The notes under the pieces: model-generated
Told to the model about the DNA's origin: nothing
Databases searched by the model: none
What the model saw: only the letters and a program-made list of their open reading frames with translations
Assembly: GCF_017352375.1 (NCBI RefSeq)
Contig: NZ_JAFEVR010000004.1
Span: forward strand, 558,001 to 622,000
Reading direction: 5' to 3'
From: Mycolicibacterium sp. S2-37
GTDB lineage: Bacteria; Actinomycetota; Actinomycetes; Mycobacteriales; Mycobacteriaceae
Length of the DNA: 64,000 nucleotides
Shown: positions 61,134-64,000 of the stretch, one piece after another
Position numbering within the stretch: the stretch's first letter is position 1
Layout of the letters: each line of letters opens with the position of its first letter
Program-made: the position numbers and the translations under genes

Positions 61134-63062
61134 TCACACCGGGAGTCGCGCACCGATGATCACCGTACGGTCCAGCGGCAGCCCGAAGAACCCCGCCGTG
61201 TCCGCGGAGATGAACGAGGTCGCGATGAACAGCCGCTTGCGCCAGGGCGCCATCGTCGTGGCGGGCCCGACCGTCAGTTCCAGCTTGTTGAGGAAGTAGG
61301 AAGCCTTGTCCAGGTCGACCGGCGGCATCAGCGCCGGATCCACCAGCCGCAGCGCCGCAGGCACATTCGGCGTCTCCAGATAGCCGAATCGGGCCGTCAC
61401 GGTGTAGATCCCGTCGTCGTTGTAGAGGATGTCCTCCACGCTCACGCGGTCGGCGTCGGCGACCCGCGGCACGGGTTCGGTGGTGACCACGACGATCACG
61501 ACCTCTTCGTGCAGCACGTGGTTGTGCCGGACGTTGGCCCGCAACGCCAGCGGCGCCGTCTCGGTCGTCCGGTTCAGGAACACCGCGGTGCCGGGCACCC
61601 GCACCAGCGGCGGCTCGTGCTGCCTGAGCATGGTGAGGAACTCCGGCAACGGCCCCTCACGGTCCCGGCGGGTACTGACGACCAGCGCACTGCCCTGCTG
61701 CCAGGTCACCATCGCGGTGAAGGCGGCCACCGCGATCAGCACCGGCAGCCACGCCCCGTGCACCAGCTTGGTCAGATTGGCCGCGAAGAACATCAGATCG
61801 ATGATCAGCAGCGGAACCGCACCCAGCAGCAACAGCCACAGCGGCGTGCGCCAGCGGACGTGCGCCACGTAGAAGAACAGCAGCGTGGTGATGGTGATCG
61901 TGCCGGTGACGGCCATCCCGTAGGCGTAGGCCAGCGCCGAGGAGCTGCGGAAGGCGAATACCAGTGTCAGCACCCCCACGAACAGCACGCCGTTGATCCA
62001 CGGAACGTAGATCTGCCCGATCGCCTTCTCCGAGGTGTGCGCGATGCGCAGCCGCGGCAGATAGCCCAGCTGCGCGGCCTGCGACGCCACCGAATAGGCC
62101 CCGGTGATCACCGCCTGCGAAGCGATGACCGTGGCCGCCGTCGCCAGCAGCACCATCGGTAGCTGACCCCACTCGGGCAACAACAGGAAGAAGGGATTGC
62201 TGATCGTGGTCTCGTCGCCGAGCAGCAGTCCGCCCTGGCCCAGATAGCTCAGCGCGAGGGCAGGCAGCACGACGAACAACCAGGCCCGGGTGATCGCCGA
62301 ACGGCTGAAGTGCCCCATATCGGCGTAGAGCGCCTCGGCGCCGGTCACGGCGAGCACGACCGCGGCGAGGGCGAAGAAGGCGTATTCGAAGCGCTCGATG
62401 ACGAACAGGTAGGCGTAGTACGGCGAGAGCGCCTTGAGGATCTGCGGGTGCTGCAGGATTCCGCCGACGCCGCACGCCCCGATGACCACGAACCACACCA
62501 GCATCACCGGACCGAACAGTCTGCCGACGAGTGCGGTGCCCTGCCGCTGCACCGCGAACAGGATCACGATGATCACGGCGGTGATCGGCACCACCCAGTC
62601 CGCGAAACCCGGGTCCACCACTTTGAGGCCTTCGACCGCGGACAGGATCGACATCGCCGGGGTGATCATGCTGTCGCCGAAGAACAGCGCCGCTCCGAAC
62701 AGTCCCAGCCCTGCCAGAACGATCGTCGACCGCCGGCCCTGGGTTCCGGTCAGCCGCCGCAGCAGGGTGATGAGCGCCATGATGCCGCCCTCACCCTCGT
62801 TGTCGGCGCGCATCACCAGGGTCACGTAGGTCAGGGTGACGATGATCATGATCGACCAGAAGATCAGCGACACCACGCCGTAGACATGCGGTTGCGTCAG
62901 CGGGATCGGATGCGGATCGGTCGGGTCGAACACCGTCTGCACCGTGTAGAGGGGACTGGTGCCGATGTCGCCGAACACCACACCCAGCGCACCGAGCACC
63001 AGACCGGCCCGGATCGACGATGGGCCGGTTCGCCGTGAGGTCCGGTCCGGCTGCGTGTGCAC
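61134..63062 (-). CDS. kup: Kup/KUP potassium transporter
   Basis: 642 aa from a GTG at 63062 with GAGGGGG 8 nt upstream; an ATG at 63104 adds 14 residues. Twelve membrane helices are predicted. Family signatures include LGALGVVFGDIGTSPLYTVQ, FFGDSMITPAMSILSAVEGL and VITGAYSVASQAAQLGYLPR. The cytosolic C-terminal domain follows (about residues 450-642). It imports K+ with protons. It lies between rpsO and pnp, where H37Rv has lppU. Confidence 0.93.
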   Translation of the reverse strand: MHTQPDRTSRRTGPSSIRAGLVLGALGVVFGDIGTSPLYTVQTVFDPTDPHPIPLTQPHVYGVVSLIFWSIMIIVTLTYVTLVMRADNEGEGGIMALITLLRRLTGTQGRRSTIVLAGLGLFGAALFFGDSMITPAMSILSAVEGLKVVDPGFADWVVPITAVIIVILFAVQRQGTALVGRLFGPVMLVWFVVIGACGVGGILQHPQILKALSPYYAYLFVIERFEYAFFALAAVVLAVTGAEALYADMGHFSRSAITRAWLFVVLPALALSYLGQGGLLLGDETTISNPFFLLLPEWGQLPMVLLATAATVIASQAVITGAYSVASQAAQLGYLPRLRIAHTSEKAIGQIYVPWINGVLFVGVLTLVFAFRSSSALAYAYGMAVTGTITITTLLFFYVAHVRWRTPLWLLLLGAVPLLIIDLMFFAANLTKLVHGAWLPVLIAVAAFTAMVTWQQGSALVVSTRRDREGPLPEFLTMLRQHEPPLVRVPGTAVFLNRTTETAPLALRANVRHNHVLHEEVVIVVVTTEPVPRVADADRVSVEDILYNDDGIYTVTARFGYLETPNVPAALRLVDPALMPPVDLDKASYFLNKLELTVGPATTMAPWRKRLFIATSFISADTAGFFGLPLDRTVIIGARLPV

Positions 63063-63107
63063 ACGGCCCCCTCGGTCGATCGGCGAGCCGAATGCTAACA
63101 CCACGAC

Positions 63108-63141
63108 GCCGGGCCGGCTGCCCGAAGACAGCCGGCCCGGC
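63108..63141 (-). terminator. 13-bp perfect hairpin after rpsO
   Basis: GCCGGGCCGGCTG (63108-63120), an 8-nt loop and the perfect complement CAGCCGGCCCGGC (63129-63141). It starts 18 nt after the rpsO stop and ends before kup. There is no T-tract, as is common for mycobacterial intrinsic terminators. It should insulate kup from rpsO. Confidence 0.8.
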
Positions 63142-63158
63142 GGGTGGAGAACGTCAGG

Positions 63159-63428
63159 TCAGCGGCGCAGACCCAGGCGCTCGATGAGCGACCGGTAGCG
63201 TGCCACGTCGACCTGAGCGACGTACTTGAGCAGCCGGCGGCGACGGCCGACCAGCAGCAGCAGACCACGACGCGAGTGGTGGTCGTGCTTGTGCTGCTTG
63301 AGGTGCTCGGTGAGATCCGAGATCCGCTTGGTCAGCATCGCGACCTGCGCCTCGGGCGAACCCGTGTCGGTGTCATGCAGGCCGTACTGGCCCAGGATCT
63401 CTTTTTTCTGCTCGGCGGTAAGCGCCAT
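63159..63428 (-). CDS. rpsO: 30S ribosomal protein S15
   Basis: 89 aa, the normal length. [60 protein letters not shown] and [20 protein letters not shown] cover the whole family. It binds 16S rRNA early in 30S assembly and usually autoregulates. It lies 117 nt downstream of ribF. Confidence 0.98.
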   Translation of the reverse strand: MALTAEQKKEILGQYGLHDTDTGSPEAQVAMLTKRISDLTEHLKQHKHDHHSRRGLLLLVGRRRRLLKYVAQVDVARYRSLIERLGLRR

Positions 63429-63545
63429 GAATCGACTCCATCATTCGGTCCGCGTAGGTACATAGCATTGCCTCCGAAGAAGCGCGTGGCCGCCGCGAAC
63501 TGCAGCACACGTGTTGCGGGTGGCAGTCTAACAGCGCGGTGACGG

Positions 63546-64000
63546 TCAGAAAGAATCGCGCAGGATCGCCCGGGCACGGTCGGTGTCCCGGTTCATCGCC
63601 TTGATCAGGTCGTCGACCGAGCCGAACTTCTCCTGACCGCGGATACGGGCCACGAAGTCCACCGCGACGTGCTGGCCGTACAGATCGGCCGCGGTATCGA
63701 GCACGAACGCCTCGACGGTGCGGGTGCGCCCGGAGAACGTCGGGTTGGTGCCCACCGACACCGCGGCCTGATAGCGCTCACCGGGGGTGACGGTGCCCAT
63801 CACCGCGCCGTGGCCCAGCACCGTGAACCACGCCGCGTACACCCCGTCGGCGGGAATCGCCGAATGCATCGGAGGGGCGACGTTGGCGGTCGGGAAACCC
63901 AGGCCCCGGCCGCGGCCGTCGCCGCGGACGACGACACCCTCGACACGGTGCGGACGCCCGAGCGCCTCGGTGGCCGCGACGACGTCACCGGCGTCGACGC
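63546..64000 (-). CDS. ribF: Riboflavin kinase/FAD synthetase RibF (3' part)
   Basis: Only the C-terminal 151 codons are in the window; the gene continues past 64000. The riboflavin-kinase domain is clear: DGRGRGLGFPTANVAP, GVYAAWFTVLG, SVGTNPTFSGRTRTVEAFVL (with the conserved GxNPTF block) and the C-terminal EKFGSVDDLIKAMNRDTDRA. It phosphorylates riboflavin to FMN and, via the N-terminal domain, makes FAD. An internal ATG at 63869 is not the true start. Confidence 0.93.
   Translation of the reverse strand, partial: VDAGDVVAATEALGRPHRVEGVVVRGDGRGRGLGFPTANVAPPMHSAIPADGVYAAWFTVLGHGAVMGTVTPGERYQAAVSVGTNPTFSGRTRTVEAFVLDTAADLYGQHVAVDFVARIRGQEKFGSVDDLIKAMNRDTDRARAILRDSF

Overview
The window is high-GC actinobacterial DNA. 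Its gene order follows the Mycobacterium tuberculosis H37Rv segment Rv2714-Rv2786c: PAC2 protein, hydrolase, phzF-like, nrdR, chiZ, lexA, fadE20, hflX, dapF, miaA, miaB, recX, recA, ephG, clgR-pspA-pspM, pgsA3, argA, ftsK, RNase J, dapA, thyX, dfrA, thyA, dapB, aldR, ald, pepR, pnp, rpsO, ribF. Several genes differ from H37Rv: a beta-lactamase beside ald (as I recall for M. smegmatis blaS), a gluABCD operon next to miaB, and an intein-free recA. These point to an environmental, probably fast-growing Mycobacterium (Mycolicibacterium). This comparison is from memory, not from a search.

Layout. 1-9.1 kb: secreted protease, PAC2, alpha/beta hydrolase, PhzF, NrdR, the divergent SOS pair chiZ/lexA, an LGFP-repeat membrane protein and FadE20. 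9.2-21.7 kb: a BisC-like molybdoenzyme, a DEAD-box helicase, then an almost gapless hflX / dapF-miaA-Rv2728c-Rv2729c block and miaB. 21.8-25 kb: glutamate-type ABC importer. 25-28 kb: divergent TIGR03086/MarR pair, recX-recA and a DUF3046 gene. 28-33.5 kb: glycosyltransferase, ephG, the envelope-stress operon clgR-pspA-pspM, pgsA3 and argA. 33.5-36.6 kb: a small accessory biosynthetic cluster (type III polyketide synthase, UbiA prenyltransferase, O-methyltransferase) between argA and ftsK. 36.6-51 kb: ftsK, a mycofactocin-type SDR, RNase J-dapA-thyX, a deaminase, an AlkZ-like glycosylase, dfrA-thyA, and dapB with small membrane proteins. 51-54.2 kb: the most mobile-looking stretch, with a 13E12/HNH gene, an SDR remnant and a HicB-like/DUF4097 pair. 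54.2-64 kb: aldR/ald, then the overlapping run pnp-pepR-blaS-ychJ, kup, rpsO and partial ribF.

The strongest theme is DNA damage. Three promoters (chiZ, recA, 13E12/HNH) each carry a TTGTCRGTG-N8-TANNNT (PafBC, formerly RecA-NDp) element together with LexA boxes, and lexA carries its own box. A second theme is envelope stress: ECF(SigE)-type -35/-10 pairs precede clgR and pspA. A third is compact architecture: many ATGA/GTGA couplings in operons, and five tail-to-tail gene pairs that share exactly CTAA or CTAG as interlocked stop codons. I saw no tRNA, rRNA, CRISPR array or complete insertion sequence.
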